64,000 nt of DNA from Arthrobacter ruber (lineage in GTDB: Bacteria; Actinomycetota; Actinomycetes; Actinomycetales; Micrococcaceae). A program made the translations under genes and the position numbers. The notes under the pieces are model-generated. The model worked only from the letters and a program-made list of their open reading frames with translations. It did not search any database and was not told the DNA's origin. Shown piece after piece: positions 63,296-64,000 of the stretch; position 1 is the first letter of the stretch, and every line of letters begins with the position of its first letter. The DNA lies in NCBI RefSeq assembly GCF_002954225.1, contig NZ_PPTH01000015.1, positions 310,001-374,000 of the forward strand, read 5' to 3'.

Positions 63296-63297
63296 TT
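63272..63297 (+). promoter_or_regulatory. ECF-sigma (SigH/SigE/SigR-type) promoter of clgR
   Basis: GGAAC (63272-63276), exactly 18 bases, then GTT (63295-63297), the element used by SigR/SigH- and SigE-type ECF factors. TATAAA (63297-63302) and TAGGGT (63319-63324) could serve housekeeping sigma as well. Control of clgR by SigE or SigH is known in mycobacteria and corynebacteria. Confidence 0.65.
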
Positions 63298-63420
63298 ATA
63301 AACAGTGCCGGCCGTTGGTAGGGTTGGCGACTCAGGCTCAAGCAGCTCGGGCAGGTCATCATCACGTGGCACACGTCGATCAGGACGGTGCCGCATTCAT
63401 GAGGGAGCAAGGCGATACAG

Positions 63421-63861
63421 ATGGTAAAGCAGCCCGTGTCCGTAAACGGCGTCGTCCGTTGGCGTGATGTGGGGTTGGCAGAGGATGCACAACGCAAGCC
63501 CAAGGAGCGCAAAATGGTAGTTCTTCGCCATGAGATCGGCGATGTCCTCCGCGACGTCCGCCAGCGCCAGGGCCGGACTCTGCGTGAGGTGTCGCACAGT
63601 GCGAGGGTCTCCCTCGGATACCTCAGCGAGGTCGAGCGTGGCCAGAAGGAAGCATCCTCTGAACTCCTCTCATCAATCTGCAGTGCACTCGAGGTGCCGC
63701 TCTCCTCGATGCTGCGGGAAGTCAGCGACCGCCTGGCAGAAGCAGAAGGCGTGTCCATCCCGGACACCATCCCGCAGGAGTTCTCGCGGGAGTTCGGGGA
63801 CGATCTCACCGACGATCTGAACGACGACTTCCGTCGGGGACTCGCGGCCACGAACCGCTAG
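63421..63861 (+). CDS. clgR: ClgR-type transcriptional activator of Clp protease genes
   Basis: A protein of up to 146 residues with an XRE-type helix-turn-helix ([31 protein letters not shown]) and a C-terminal acidic tail ([16 protein letters not shown]). It activates clpP and other proteolysis and stress genes in actinobacteria and is itself short-lived. The start is uncertain. The ATG at 63421 (AAGG 8 bases before) adds [20 protein letters not shown]; the ATG at 63514 follows a better AGGAG at 6 bases and gives the core protein [20 protein letters not shown]. Confidence 0.92.
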   Translation: MVKQPVSVNGVVRWRDVGLAEDAQRKPKERKMVVLRHEIGDVLRDVRQRQGRTLREVSHSARVSLGYLSEVERGQKEASSELLSSICSALEVPLSSMLREVSDRLAEAEGVSIPDTIPQEFSREFGDDLTDDLNDDFRRGLAATNR

Positions 63862-63875
63862 TACCCCCACGACAA

Positions 63876-63907
63876 GGAAGGCCCGTCCCCTCGGGGACGG
63901 GCCTTCC
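63876..63907. terminator. Terminator after clgR
   Basis: A perfect 15-base-pair stem: GGAAGGCCCGTCCCC (63876-63890) and GGGGACGGGCCTTCC (63893-63907) with a TC loop. It sits between clgR and the converging gene at the window edge and can serve both. Confidence 0.9.
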
Positions 63908-63916
63908 TGCCGTCCG

Positions 63917-64000
63917 CTACCAGTTGTCCTTGGTGTACGTGTTGTTCAGCTGGGCGATCAGGGTGCCGAGCCGGGTGAGGTCGTCGACGTCCCAGTCCTC
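63917..64000 (-). CDS. 3' end of an unidentified gene (partial)
   Basis: An open frame enters from the right edge and ends at the TAG 63917-63919. The visible 27 residues read DWDVDDLTRLGTLIAQLNN followed by TYTKDNW. This looks like the last helix of a MarR-family regulator, but the stretch is too short to be sure. It converges on clgR with the terminator between. Confidence 0.55.
   Translation of the reverse strand, partial: EDWDVDDLTRLGTLIAQLNNTYTKDNW

Noticed and set aside
1-64000. tRNA and rRNA genes, insertion sequences, prophage or attachment sites
   Set aside because: Reading both strands by eye I found no T-loop/anticodon arrangement, no transposase or integrase frame, and no flanking direct repeats. 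A covariance-model search would be needed to exclude small RNAs.

Overview
This window reads as a contiguous piece of core chromosome from a high-GC actinobacterium, most likely a Micrococcaceae member of the Arthrobacter type. The support is very high GC throughout, many GTG and some TTG starts, 1-4 base stop/start overlaps, no nearby mobile elements, and two gene orders typical of Actinobacteria: dxr-rip1-ispG-GNAT-proS, and rimP-nusA-ylxR-infB-rbfA-truB-ribF-rpsO-pnp-M16 peptidase-dapB-dapA-rnj-ftsK-pgsA-cinA-clgR. The genus is inferred; there is no rRNA to confirm it. I found no tRNA, rRNA, CRISPR array or insertion sequence. No gene-free stretch exceeds 300 bases; the longest is the rpsO-pnp interval (44097-44388).

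Layout. 1-4651: a LytS/LytTR-type two-component system next to a small membrane protein and the start of an unidentified gene, divergent from a DUF485 protein and an ActP-type acetate symporter. 4730-9096: an Lrp-type regulator divergent from a branched-chain 2-oxoacid dehydrogenase operon (E1alpha, E1beta, E2). 9161-11339: an ArsR/SRPBCC pair, a GNAT and a TetR regulator, all on the minus strand. 11459-19127: a seven-gene leucine-type catabolic operon (acyl-CoA carboxylase beta and alpha, acyl-CoA dehydrogenase, CoA-transferase A/B, MaoC hydratase, CitE-like lyase). 19212-21411: a RibD-C/DHFR-like protein and a DUF222 HNH protein. 21641-29808: isoprenoid genes dxr and ispG, the site-2 protease Rip1, an uncharacterised SatD-like/membrane protein pair, a YciI protein, a GNAT and proS. 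29815-32794: a TauE permease, a small-molecule phosphotransferase and a DUF4439 protein. 32900-46653: translation and RNA metabolism. 46766-54008: an M16 protease, then a molybdenum cofactor island (moaD, moaA, a membrane molybdoenzyme, moeA, moaC, mog, moaE). 54019-63861: lysine biosynthesis (dapB, dapA), RNase J, FtsK, PgsA, CinA and the protease regulator ClgR. 63917-64000: the end of a minus-strand gene.

How it fits together. The left part handles carbon from acetate and branched-chain amino acids. A perfect TGTGA-N6-TCACA site lies over the bkd promoter and a near-perfect one precedes the DUF485-actP pair, so a CRP/GlxR-type regulator may couple the two. The leucine operon lacks the usual methylglutaconyl-CoA hydratase and HMG-CoA lyase and carries MaoC and CitE-like enzymes instead, matching the arrangement in Mycobacterium tuberculosis (bkd, citE, maoC, fadE19, accA1, accD1, scoAB), where an R-specific leucine/itaconate route has been described. 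At the right end, clgR has a GGAAC-N18-GTT element typical of SigH/SigE-type promoters, pointing to envelope or thiol stress control.

The part I regard as least described is the SatD-like HTH plus small membrane protein pair at 24258-25449, with its palindromic operator. Several transcript-level signals also deserve a look: a leaderless-start signature at about a dozen genes, an rpsO leader hairpin, a strong hairpin between infB and rbfA, and the long pnp leader. All functional calls rest on reading the sequence and on knowledge of families; no database search was run.
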